Positions 24,129 to 33,800 of a DNA stretch of 64,000 bases are shown one piece after another. A program made the position numbers and the translations under genes. Each line of letters opens with the position of its first letter. Positions within the stretch are counted from its first letter, which is position 1. The stretch comes from JAVJST01 sp040219295 (GTDB lineage: Bacteria; Pseudomonadota; Alphaproteobacteria; Rhodospirillales; Casp-alpha2). The stretch lies in assembly GCA_040219295.1 (NCBI GenBank), contig JAVJST010000011.1, forward strand, positions 186,001 to 250,000, given 5' to 3'. The notes beneath the pieces are model-generated. The model was given only the letters and a program-made list of their open reading frames with translations. It was not told the DNA's origin and did not search any database.

Positions 24129-25298
24129 TTACTGCATCCGCGGTGCCGGAACGAGGCTCGCCGTCGGGGAAGGCTGCCCGACGAGTTCCCTCTTTCCGTC
24201 CTTGACCCGGATGAGGGTGACCTGACGCACCGGCATTCCGGTTGTGCCCTTGTACGTGATGGCACTGGTCACACCCTGGACATTCTCAAGATTGGCGATG
24301 GCGTCGCGGATGGCGACCGAGTCCGTGCTGCCGGCGGCGAGGACACCGGCCTCGATAACCTTCATCAGGTCGTATCCGATGGCCGCAAAGATGGTGTCGG
24401 CGTCGCGACCGTAGGTGTCCTTGAACTTCTTGTTGAATGCCTCCAAGGCGCTTCCCGGCGTCGCATGTCCTGCCGTCGAGAACACGACGCCCTCGGCCGC
24501 TTCGCCGAGCGAGAACGTCGTCGGCGAGTCGATACCGTCACTGCCAATCACCTGGGCAGTAACGCCCGCGGAACGGAGCTGACGGATGAAGGCCGGGAAA
24601 TCGGGCTCATACGCCGCCGTCATGATGACATCGACCGGCGGATTCATGGACTTGATCTTCGTCACCTCCGCCGAGAAATCCTGCTGACCAATGACGTATG
24701 TCCCTTCGCCGGCAACCGTGCCGCCGAGTTCCTTCCACACGTCGGAGAAGTACAGCGGAAGCGTGGTGTACTGCGTATCCGGCGAATACAGGATGTACGC
24801 GTTGCGGAAGCCCTCACCGTAGGCCCATTCCGCCGACACCGTGGCCTGAACGTTGTCGCCGGGGAAATTGGCGAACATGTAGTCGCCGCCCATCAACGGC
24901 AACGTCGGCGAAGAGGCCGCCGGCGAGAACGCCGGAACCTTGGCATCGGTTGCCAGTGCGGCGGCGGCGAACGACGGATCCGCGTCGGACGGCGTGATCA
25001 GGATGTTGATGCCCTCGTCGAGCAGCTCCTGCGCGGCAATCGACGTCTGTGCCGCATCCGAACGCGTATCCTTCGCGATCGTCTCGATCTTGATCTTTCC
25101 GCCAATGCCGCCGGCGGCATTGATTTCGTCGACCGCGATCTGGAAACCCTCCATCGCCGGGCCGTCGTAGGGGGCCAATCCGCCGGTCTGGCCGGTTGCC
25201 ATGCCGATCTTCAGAGTCTCCGCGGATGCGGGGTTCGCCAATGCGCCTGCCGCCAACAAGGCTGCAGCGCAGACGTTTAAGCTCAATCTCTTCAACAT
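24129..25298 (-). CDS. Periplasmic substrate-binding protein of Liv-type ABC importer
   Basis: A 389-residue protein with a signal peptide (MLKRLSLNVCAAALLAAGALANPASA) and a periplasmic ligand-binding fold (LKIGMATGQTGGLAPYDGPAMEGFQIAVDEINAAGG). Family members bind branched-chain amino acids, short amides (FmdD, AmiC) or urea. The neighbouring formamidase and N-formylglutamate amidohydrolase genes argue for an amide or N-acyl ligand rather than leucine. It lies between the fused LivM-LivG gene (30 bp) and livF (26 bp). Confidence 0.93.
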   Translation of the reverse strand: MLKRLSLNVCAAALLAAGALANPASAETLKIGMATGQTGGLAPYDGPAMEGFQIAVDEINAAGGIGGKIKIETIAKDTRSDAAQTSIAAQELLDEGINILITPSDADPSFAAAALATDAKVPAFSPAASSPTLPLMGGDYMFANFPGDNVQATVSAEWAYGEGFRNAYILYSPDTQYTTLPLYFSDVWKELGGTVAGEGTYVIGQQDFSAEVTKIKSMNPPVDVIMTAAYEPDFPAFIRQLRSAGVTAQVIGSDGIDSPTTFSLGEAAEGVVFSTAGHATPGSALEAFNKKFKDTYGRDADTIFAAIGYDLMKVIEAGVLAAGSTDSVAIRDAIANLENVQGVTSAITYKGTTGMPVRQVTLIRVKDGKRELVGQPSPTASLVPAPRMQ

Positions 25299-25328
25299 GC
25301 TCGTCTCCCTTTCGTTCTTGGTTGTGTG

Positions 25329-27140
25329 TTACTCAGACAGTACTTCGGCAACCTGTTGGCTGCCCTTGTGGCCGAGATAGGCCTCGATGACTTGCGGGTC
25401 TTTCTGGACCTTCTTGGGCTCGCCCTCGGCAATAACGTGCCCTTCATTCAATACGACGACGCGTTCGCACAGTCTCATGATCAGCGGTAGATCGTGATCG
25501 ACGATCAGGATGCCCATACCGAAACGGTCTCTCAGGACCTTGAGGTCGTTCATCAAGGCATCGGTCTCCTCCCTGTTCATTCCTGCGGCAGGCTCGTCGA
25601 GGAACAGAAACCGGGGTTCGAGCGCCAGCGCGCGCGCGATCTCGACACGGCGCTGGTTACCGTATGACAGCGTTGAAGCCTGAACGTCGGCTAGTGCCTG
25701 CAACCCCATGGCCTCCAGTGCGACGTCAACCGCTTCGTCGGCCTGGCGGCGTGAGCGTCGAGGCCAGCCGTTCAACGCCGATACCAAGACGTTCTGACGA
25801 ACGGACAGTGACGAGAACAACCGAATGTTCTGGAACGTCCGACCGATTCCAAGCGCCGCCAACTTGTAGGACGGGATGCCTGATACATCCTGGCTGTCGA
25901 TGACGGTCCTTCCTTCGCTTGCCGGCAGGACGCCGGACAGCACATTCAGAAGTGTGGTCTTGCCCGACCCGTTAGGTCCAATGAGCCCGACGATCTCGCG
26001 GCTGGACAAGCTCATCGTCACCCGATCAAGAGCTTTCAGACCACCGAATGATTTGGATACGCCGTCTGCTTTCAGAGTTCCGTCGACAGGCGATCTGGCC
26101 GCGATCGGACGGTCCGCGGTAGACGGTGCTGCCCTGAAGAACCCCGACAGGAACATCTCGTCCCATTCAAGCCGATCGAGCAAGCCACCGCTCCGTTTCG
26201 CCATGACCAACAGGATGATCAGCCCGATGCCGATCTGCGTCGTGCCGAACATCTCGGGTGTCTGGTAACCGAAGATCTCAACGCCGCCCTCGACCCGCCG
26301 CAGCACCTCGGTGACCGCGGTGATCAGAACGGCGCCTGCAAGGGCGCCGCTGACCGTCGCCATACCGCCGACGATCAGCATGGCGAGCAGTGCGAACGTA
26401 TCCACAAAGTAGAATTTCTTGACCGAGAAAGCGCCGAGGAAATGGCCCAGCAGGACGCCGGCGACGGCGACAATTCCGGCACTGACAACCCATGACAACA
26501 ACCGTTCACGTCTGACGTTGACGCCCATCGCGCCAGCCGCCAGTTGGTCGTCGCGCGATGCTCGGAGCTTGAGTCCGAACACCGAGTCCCTGAATACCCG
26601 GGCAACGATAATCGCCAGGACGGCACAGCCCGCAGCGACAGTCAGATCCGTAATCCGAGGAACGCCGAAGAATGATTGGCTGCCGCGCGTGATGTCGCGG
26701 GCGCCGATGATGATCCCGTGAACGATCACGAGAAGGCCAAGAGTGGTAATTGTCGCTGCGGACCCGTCGAGTCGGGAAATGACAATTCCAACGACAAGCG
26801 CGACCACCATGACGAACAAGACGGTGATGATCGTCGCCGCAAACAGATCGAAGTTGGCATTCGCCAGGAATGGCGGAAGGTTGGCCAGGGTTACCTGCTT
26901 CATCGCCGTCGGCATCGTCAGGATGCCGGAGAGGTACGCACCGATACCCATAAAGGCGAGGTGCCCGAAACTGAGAATGCCGGAGTTGCCGGAGTAGATG
27001 CCCATGCCGAGCACGGCAATCAGCGCGATGAAGAAAACAATCAGCGTTCTTTCGATGCCGCCGCCGATCGAACCCGCGACCAACGCCGCGGCGATCAACA
27101 GAACGATGTAGCCGCTTGTGCCGACCGCGGTCCTGATCAT
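25329..27140 (-). CDS. Fused LivM permease-LivG ATPase
   Basis: One 603-residue chain. Residues about 1-310 form the LivM permease (YSGNSGILSFGHLAFMGIGAYLSG is the signature). After a linker, residues about 345-595 form the LivG ATPase with Walker A GLIGPNGSGKTT, signature TLSYGNQRRVEIARAL, Walker B FLFLDEPAAGMN and HDLPLIMRLCERVVVLNEG. I place the start at ATG 27140, behind an AGGGTGG site; upstream ATGs at 27224 and 27200 lack sites, and a candidate operator overlaps that leader. It is the first gene of the leftward operon. LivM-LivG fusion removes one subunit from the usual five. Confidence 0.9.
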   Translation of the reverse strand: MIRTAVGTSGYIVLLIAAALVAGSIGGGIERTLIVFFIALIAVLGMGIYSGNSGILSFGHLAFMGIGAYLSGILTMPTAMKQVTLANLPPFLANANFDLFAATIITVLFVMVVALVVGIVISRLDGSAATITTLGLLVIVHGIIIGARDITRGSQSFFGVPRITDLTVAAGCAVLAIIVARVFRDSVFGLKLRASRDDQLAAGAMGVNVRRERLLSWVVSAGIVAVAGVLLGHFLGAFSVKKFYFVDTFALLAMLIVGGMATVSGALAGAVLITAVTEVLRRVEGGVEIFGYQTPEMFGTTQIGIGLIILLVMAKRSGGLLDRLEWDEMFLSGFFRAAPSTADRPIAARSPVDGTLKADGVSKSFGGLKALDRVTMSLSSREIVGLIGPNGSGKTTLLNVLSGVLPASEGRTVIDSQDVSGIPSYKLAALGIGRTFQNIRLFSSLSVRQNVLVSALNGWPRRSRRQADEAVDVALEAMGLQALADVQASTLSYGNQRRVEIARALALEPRFLFLDEPAAGMNREETDALMNDLKVLRDRFGMGILIVDHDLPLIMRLCERVVVLNEGHVIAEGEPKKVQKDPQVIEAYLGHKGSQQVAEVLSE

Positions 27141-27205
27141 TGATGCCACCCTGTTCCCGACAAGGATCTGTCGTCCTCGTATCGACAGGGCATTCAACAT
27201 CAATC

Positions 27206-27251
27206 GAATATTCCAAATCAACATATTAGTTTTAATTTGATAAGAATATTC
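27206..27251. promoter_or_regulatory. Paired GAATATTC palindromes in the divergent promoter
   Basis: GAATATTC, a perfect 8-bp palindrome, occurs at 27206-27213 and again at 27244-27251, both followed by CCA, 38 bp apart start to start. They lie in the AT-rich gap between the LivM-LivG gene and the RpiR regulator. They are the best candidate operators for that regulator, able to control both operons. Binding is inferred from position only. Confidence 0.5.
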
Positions 27252-27316
27252 CAGTTTGGCAGACTGATCCGTGTGTTGCCGACTCCTTGGAACGTGCTAA
27301 TCCGGATGCATGATCA

Positions 27317-28174
27317 GTGACTCTTGAATGCAGTATCAGGGACCTGATGGGCGACCTGACGGCAGCGGAACGCAAAGTGGCGACCGCAATGCTCGCTGAT
27401 TATCCGTTTGCCGGGCTTCTGACACTGGCCGAGTTGGCAAAACGTTCGCGTGCCAGTTCGCAGACCACGTTGCGTCTGGTCTCGAAGCTCGGCTACCGGG
27501 GCTACGGAGACTTTCAACGCGCCCTCATCGGTGAAATGAAGGAGGGATACCACTCTCCCGTTACGCTTCATGAAGCCGCGGGAAACTCTGATACGCCGCT
27601 ATCCGAACTTACCGAGGCGACAATTCGCGCTGTCCGGGAAACGATGGCCGCGTTGCCGGAGCAGCAGTTCGACACGATCTGCGATCTCCTCGCCGACCGG
27701 AAACGGTCGCTGTTCCTGATCGGCGGCCGCATGACCCACACCATCGCGATGTTCTTTTTCCGGCACCTACGCCAAATCAGACCGAAGGTACATTTGGTAT
27801 CCGAGTACGACGAGGAATGGCCCGAATACCTGCTCCGAATGGGACGCAGGGACGTTGCCCTCATATTCGATTATCGCCGCTATCAACCGAACATCGAGGC
27901 ATTTGCCGAGCGGGCGAACCGGGAACGAAACGCTCAGATCGTGCTGTTCACGGACAAGTGGATTTCACCCGTCTCGAAGTACAGCACGTACACGTTGACG
28001 GCAGCCGTCGACGTTGGCACGCCTTGGGACACGACACTGCCGTTGTTGTTGCTGGTCGAGGCGATCATCGGCCGCGTCTCCGGGAGCGACTGGAACGAGA
28101 CGAGAAGACGCATCGAGAAATGGGATGAGCTACGGGCGGTTGGATACAAGGAATCCAACATCGATCCGGACTAG
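27317..28174 (+). CDS. MurR/RpiR-family transcriptional regulator with SIS domain
   Basis: The GTG start at 27317 gives 285 residues. Residues 1-77 are the RpiR helix-turn-helix (LTAAERKVATAMLADYPFAGLLTLAELAKRSRASSQTTL... read from two adjacent segments). Residues about 115-255 are the SIS domain (SLFLIGGRMTHTIAMFFFRHL, VALIFDYRRYQPN, IVLFTDKWISP). SIS domains in this family usually bind phosphosugars or other phosphorylated metabolites. That is of interest because the operon it heads encodes a kinase-lyase fusion that should make a phosphorylated intermediate. It is divergent from the ABC transporter operon, with two GAATATTC sites between. Confidence 0.92.
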   Translation: MTLECSIRDLMGDLTAAERKVATAMLADYPFAGLLTLAELAKRSRASSQTTLRLVSKLGYRGYGDFQRALIGEMKEGYHSPVTLHEAAGNSDTPLSELTEATIRAVRETMAALPEQQFDTICDLLADRKRSLFLIGGRMTHTIAMFFFRHLRQIRPKVHLVSEYDEEWPEYLLRMGRRDVALIFDYRRYQPNIEAFAERANRERNAQIVLFTDKWISPVSKYSTYTLTAAVDVGTPWDTTLPLLLLVEAIIGRVSGSDWNETRRRIEKWDELRAVGYKESNIDPD

Positions 28175-28203
28175 GACAACTTTGTGACCAAAAGGGTGTA
28201 CGA

Positions 28204-29517
28204 ATGAACCGCGAAGAAATCGTCATGGTCTGCTGCAGCGACCTGTCAGGGCACGTCAAAGGGAAGTCCTATCCGCTCGCGGACCATGCCAAACGGCTTG
28301 GCCGTGGTGTCGGCTGGGTCCCGACCAACGCCCAGATCACCGCGTTCAACTCGATTGCGGACACGCCATTCGGGGCGTTGGGCGATCTACTACTCGTGCC
28401 TGACCCGGAGGCAGAGGCACATGTCGACTTTGGTGACGCCAGCCCGCACGAGCACTTTTTCATGGGAGACATCCTCCATACCGACGGCAGCCCCTGGTCG
28501 TGTTGCCCCCGCGGCATGCTAAGGAGCGCGCTGGCCGATCTGAAAGAGCTCACGGGGCTCGATCTGTTCAGCGCCTTCGAGATCGAGTTTCAGTTCACCG
28601 ACGATGACGTCGACTATGGATCCGGCTTCGGACTGACGGGTTTTCGCGAGAAGAAGGCATTCGGCGAGGCCTACGTCGCCGCGATGCGGGCAGCCGGCGT
28701 CGAACCGGACTCGTTCCTCAAGGAATGGGGAGAACAGCAGTATGAGGTCACGATGCACCCGCAGACCGGCATTCGCGCGGCGGATCACGCGGTGTTCATG
28801 CGTGAACTCGCCAGAGCGACGGCGCATCGGATGCGCGATCCGATTACGTTCGCCCCGCTCCGCGCGCCGGACGCGGTCGGCAATGGCGTCCACATTCACA
28901 TGAGCTTCCTCGATGGCAGCGGCGCACCCGCCACCTACGATCCGGACGGCCCTGGCGGTCTGAGCAAGGTTGCGCGACATTTCGTAGCCGGCATTCTCGA
29001 GCATCTGGCAACGATCATTGTTTTCACGGCGCCGAGCGCCGCCTCCTATCTCAGACTTACGCCTCACCGGTGGAGCGCCGCGTTCAACAATCTTGGGTAC
29101 AGGGACCGGGAAGCATCGGTGAGAATTTGTCCTGTTGTCGACATTCCGGGACATGACGTCGCAAGACAGTTCAACTTCGAGTTCCGGGCTGCGGACTCGA
29201 CGGCAAGTCCGTATCTCCAGCTTGCCGCCATCGTTCGCGCCGGTCTCGACGGCGTTCGACGCGAACTCGAACCCAGCCCACCAACCGAGGAGGATCTGTC
29301 GTTACTGACCGACACCGAACTAGAGGCGCGGGGCTATCACCGCCTGCCTACGTCGCTCGGCGAGGCGTTGACACGGCTGGAGAATGACGAAGTCGTCAGG
29401 TCGTGGTTCGACGATCCCTTCATCGACGTCTACCTCAAGCACAAACGCGGTGAGTTGGCGTTCCTCGATGGGAAATCGCCCGAGGAACTGTGTCACGCCT
29501 ACGTCGATGTCTACTGA
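28204..29517 (+). CDS. Glutamine synthetase-like ligase, PuuA type
   Basis: A 437-residue member of the glutamine synthetase superfamily. Metal-binding glutamates are in DLFSAFEIEFQF and EQQYEVTMHPQ. The NGVHIHMSFLDGSG strand binds ATP and glutamate. LTPHRWSAAFNNLGYRDREASVRICP and NFEFRAADSTASPYLQLAAI are the C-terminal active-site arginines and glutamate. Length and motifs fit gamma-glutamyl-amine ligases (PuuA, IpuC and relatives) better than true GlnA. It probably gamma-glutamylates an amine in a catabolic route. It is the second gene of the rightward operon, 29 bp after the regulator. Confidence 0.9.
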   Translation: MNREEIVMVCCSDLSGHVKGKSYPLADHAKRLGRGVGWVPTNAQITAFNSIADTPFGALGDLLLVPDPEAEAHVDFGDASPHEHFFMGDILHTDGSPWSCCPRGMLRSALADLKELTGLDLFSAFEIEFQFTDDDVDYGSGFGLTGFREKKAFGEAYVAAMRAAGVEPDSFLKEWGEQQYEVTMHPQTGIRAADHAVFMRELARATAHRMRDPITFAPLRAPDAVGNGVHIHMSFLDGSGAPATYDPDGPGGLSKVARHFVAGILEHLATIIVFTAPSAASYLRLTPHRWSAAFNNLGYRDREASVRICPVVDIPGHDVARQFNFEFRAADSTASPYLQLAAIVRAGLDGVRRELEPSPPTEEDLSLLTDTELEARGYHRLPTSLGEALTRLENDEVVRSWFDDPFIDVYLKHKRGELAFLDGKSPEELCHAYVDVY

Positions 29518-29538
29518 CCAGCAAACTGTCGCACCCAG

Positions 29539-30855
29539 ATGAAGACCCTGTTCCAGCGAGACGCGGAAGTTCTCTCGAAGCTCCAGAAGCTTCGTTTCTC
29601 ACCGATTGCCGTCACCGGTGGCGACGGCAATTACCTGATCAACGAAGACGGCCGACGAATCCTCGATTTCTCGGCGTCCTGGGGCGCCGCATCATTGGGA
29701 CACGGGCATCCGGCGATCAGGTCCGCAGTGGTAGGTGCACTGGAGAATCAGGCCGGCGCGAGCACGCTTTCAGCAGCGAACGAACCTGCCGTGTCGCTGG
29801 CGGAAAGACTCCTTGAAACCGTGCCGGGCGCCCGGGATCGCAAGGTCTGGCTCGGCCATTCGGGTTCCGACGCCAACGAGACAGTGGCCCGCGCTGTTGT
29901 CGCCGCAACCGGGCGTCCAAGAGTGATCTCGTTCGTCGGGGCATACCACGGAGGGACTGCGGGCTCGATGGCGATTTCTGCGCACAGTGTCCAGGAACAT
30001 GCCGAGAAGTCGACAGGCCTGCATCTGATCCCGTATCCGGATCCCTATCGGGCGACCGAGGCGGATCCGGCATGCGGCGGAATCATCGACTCCCTGGAGG
30101 AGGCATTCGAGAACGACTGCCCCCCGGCTGAGGTTGCCGCTGTATTCATTGAGCCCATTCAGTCCGACGGCGGGCTGATCGTTCCGCCCCATGGTTTCAT
30201 GAAGCGCCTGTCGGAGTTGTGCCGCTCTCATGACATCCTGGTGGTCAGTGACGAGGTCAAGGTTGGCGTTGGTCGGTCCGGGCGGTTCAACTGCATCGAG
30301 CACGAGGACGTAGAGCCGGATGTCGTCGTCCTGGGCAAGGGCCTCGGCGGCGGATTGCCGCTTTCCGCCGTGATCGGACCCTCCAGGATCATGGATTTCG
30401 CATCGTCCTTCTCGATGCAGACCCTGCATGGAAACGCGGTCTGTGCGGCCGCCGGCAGTGCGGTGCTAAGCGCAATCGAGGATGAGGATCTTCTGAACAG
30501 GGCGGAACATCTCGGATCGCACCTGATCGATGCACTCAGGACCCTGGCGCAGCGACATCCGCTCATCGGGGATGTTCGGGGACGCGGCCTGGCGATCGGC
30601 GTTGAACTGGTGAGCGATCGCGGTTCGAAATCGCCGGCGACAAAGGATGCGGCCAAGGTTGTCTATCGGGCCTTCGAGCTCGGACTCAACCTGTACTACG
30701 TCGGCATGAACTCCAACGTTCTCGAGATGACTCCGCCGCTGACTCTGTCGGCGGACGAGGCCGATCTCGCCGTGTCCATCCTCGACGGGGCATTGAGCGA
30801 CGTCGCTTCCGGTGCCGTTCCCGACAGCGCGGTCGCGGAGTTCGAGGGATGGTAG
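29539..30855 (+). CDS. Class III PLP-dependent aminotransferase
   Basis: A 438-residue fold-type I enzyme. The PLP-binding lysine is Lys267 in VVVLGKGLGGGLPLSAV. The Asp that pairs with the PLP nitrogen is in ILVVSDEVKVGVGRSG, and the family segments ISFVGAYHGG and AVFIEPIQSDGG are present. Class III enzymes act mostly on omega-amino groups or, in some branches, as phospholyases. The gene overlaps the next by 7 bp, so the two aminotransferase-fold proteins are made together. The substrate is unknown; an amino-alcohol or amino-aldehyde made by the neighbouring enzymes is plausible. Confidence 0.92.
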   Translation: MKTLFQRDAEVLSKLQKLRFSPIAVTGGDGNYLINEDGRRILDFSASWGAASLGHGHPAIRSAVVGALENQAGASTLSAANEPAVSLAERLLETVPGARDRKVWLGHSGSDANETVARAVVAATGRPRVISFVGAYHGGTAGSMAISAHSVQEHAEKSTGLHLIPYPDPYRATEADPACGGIIDSLEEAFENDCPPAEVAAVFIEPIQSDGGLIVPPHGFMKRLSELCRSHDILVVSDEVKVGVGRSGRFNCIEHEDVEPDVVVLGKGLGGGLPLSAVIGPSRIMDFASSFSMQTLHGNAVCAAAGSAVLSAIEDEDLLNRAEHLGSHLIDALRTLAQRHPLIGDVRGRGLAIGVELVSDRGSKSPATKDAAKVVYRAFELGLNLYYVGMNSNVLEMTPPLTLSADEADLAVSILDGALSDVASGAVPDSAVAEFEGW

Positions 30856-33800
30856 TCGCGGCGCACGCGGGCGCCCCGCACGTCCTGTCCTACTGGGGCG
30901 GCGCCGTTTCCGCGCTGTACGGAATCGACGGAACGCTGGCCAAGCTGGACGGTGAGATGGACCTGAACTTTCAGGTCCAGTGCGACGATAGGCCCGCGTA
31001 CGTGCTCAAGGTCATGCGCTCGGGATGCGACGAGGCGTTGATCGATCTTCAGTGCGCTGCCATTCAAAGACTGACCGACCGCATGCCCGACGCTCCTCTT
31101 CCGGGGATCGTGAGGACATCGCGTGGCGAACTGTTCACGACGTGGCCCGACGAACACGGGGCAAAGCGGCTTGTCTGGATGATTTCGCACCTCGGCGGCG
31201 AATGCTATGCGAACTTCCATCCGAAGACCCGCGACCTCTCGGCCGGCTTGGGCCGATTGCTCGGCAACATCAACAGCCACCTTGCTGACTTCGACCACCC
31301 GGCACTCGAACGGGAAATGAAGTGGGACCTTTCACGTGCTCACTGGATTGCCGGGCACATCGATGCCATCGACGACCGGCAACGAAGAAGCACGGTCGAA
31401 CGAATCCTGGCAACGTACACCGATCAGGTTTCTCCCGCCCTGGCTGCTCTCAAGGCGTCGCCAATTCACAACGACGCAAACGACTACAACGTCCTTGTCG
31501 ACGTCACCGCCGATGGAACAGCTGGCATCTCCGGTCTGATCGATTTCGGTGACATGCTGAGGGCGCCGAGAGTCTGCGAAGTGGCGATTGCCGGCGCGTA
31601 TATCGTACTGGATCAAGATCGGCCGTTGGACATGCTCAGCGCGCTTGTCGGCGGCTACCACGAATCTTGCCCGCTTGGTGAAGACGAGATCGCCATGGTT
31701 TATCCATTGGTGCTGATGCGGCTCGCCGTCAGCGTCGTCAATGCGGCCATCATGAAACGGGAGAAGCCGGACGATCCGTACGTGACGATATCCGAAGCAC
31801 CCGCATGGCGCTTCCTGGACGGCTTGTCGGGGATCGCGTCGAGCGAAGCGGAGGAGCGAATGCGTGTCGCCTGCGGACTGCCGGTATCGCCTCGGGCGTC
31901 GGCGGCGTTGACCTGGATAGGCGCAACGAAGGGGCGATTTGCCCCGGTTCTCGGCAGGCCGCTCGACGAGGTTTCAGTGGCGCCGCTCTCGGTCGCCGAA
32001 ACGGCGATTCCCGAGAACCCTCTCGAGATGACGATTGGCGAGGCAGGCGATCTGACCGACCGCCGGGATGGGCACGATTGGAGAATCGGGCGCTACGCCG
32101 AACCCCGGTTGATCTACACCGGCGAGGATTTTCGCAATGGCCGTTTTGAGGCCGACGATCGCCGAACGGTCCACCTCGGCGTCGATGTATTCGCACCGGC
32201 GGGAACGCCCGTTCATGCCCCCGTCGAGGGCGTCGTGTGTTCCGTGATCGACAGTCCGAAGCGCTTCGACTACGGCGGCTCAGTCGTCCTTGAGCATCGA
32301 ACGCCCGATGGCGGACTGTTCCGGACGCTGTATGGCCACCTTGATCCGGATGTCGCGACGTCGCTTGAATGCGGCACGACGATAGCCGCCGGCCAGCCGT
32401 TCGCGCGGCTCGGCGATGCCAGGCAGAATGGCGGATGGGAACCGCACCTCCATTTCCAACTTTGCCTGAGCGATGCAGTGACGGCGGGAGCGTGGCCCGG
32501 CGTTGCCGATCCGGACGACCTCAGTTACCAGCTCGCCAGCTTTCCGAATCCAGCGGCGCTGTTGAACCTCGACGAATCCGCGGTCGAGTACACACCATTG
32601 CCGGAAAGCGAGATCGCGGATTACCGGCGCGCACATTTCGCCGGCAACCTGAAGCTTTCGTACAGGAAGCCTTGCCTGTTTCTGCGCGGCTGGAAACACT
32701 ATCTGTTCGACGAAATGGGCCGACCGTACCTCGACGCCTATAACAATGTGCCCCATGTCGGCCACGCCCACCCCCGAATCCAGGCTGTCGCGGCGCGCCA
32801 GTTGAAGCGCCTCAATTCCAACACCCGCTATCTTCACCCCGCCCAGATGGCATTCGCCGAGAAGTTGCTCAGCAAGTTGCCGGAACGGTTCGAGATCTGC
32901 TTCTTCGTCAATTCCGGCAGCGAGGGAAACGAACTGGCTTTGCGTCTCGCACGGGCGCACACGGGCGGGCGAGACATGATCACGCCGGACCACGGCTACC
33001 ACGGGATGACCACCGGTGCGATCGACATCAGCGCGTACAAGTTCAATCGGCCCGGCGGCGTCGGTCAGCCCGATTGGGTTCATCTGGTTTCCATCCCCGA
33101 TACGTATAGGGGGCGTTTCCGGGATTCTGACCCGGACGCCGCTCGCGGCTATGCGGACGAGATCGGCACCGCCCTGGAAGCAATCGATGCGCGCGGCGGC
33201 AAGCTCGCCGGCTTCATTGCCGAGACCTTCCCCAGTGTCGGTGGCCAGATCATCCCGCCCGACGGGTATCTGACCCGCGTATACGAGCAGATCCGCACCG
33301 CCGGCGGCGTATGCATCGCCGACGAGGTCCAGACTGGCCTCGGTCGTCTCGGCAGAGACTACTGGGCGTTCGAGGTGCAAGGCGTCGTTCCGGACATCGT
33401 CGTCCTCGGCAAGCCGCTTGGAAACGGGCATCCGCTCGGTGCGGTCATCACCACCCGTGAGATTGCCGACTCCTTCGCAAACGGTATCGAGTTCTTCTCG
33501 ACGTTCGGCGGCAGCAACCTATCCTGCCTGATCGGACGCGAGGTTCTCCAGATCGTCGACGACGAGGGACTTCAGGCGAACGCTGATCGCGTCGGGTCGC
33601 ACTTGACCGAGGGACTGCGTTCATTGATGTCCCGACACGAACAGATCGGCAGTGTTCGGGGCCACGGTTTGTTCATCGGCGTGGAACTGGTCAAGGACCG
33701 GGAATCGCGAGAACCGGACGGGCAAATTGCCGACCGCGTCGTCAACCGGCTCCGCGACCGCCGCATACTGATCGGTGTCGAGGGGCCCGATGAAAACGTT

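Noticed and set aside
24102..25280. Plus-strand frame antisense to the substrate-binding protein gene
   Set aside because: The minus-strand protein has a signal peptide and periplasmic-binding fold; the plus frame is antisense noise.
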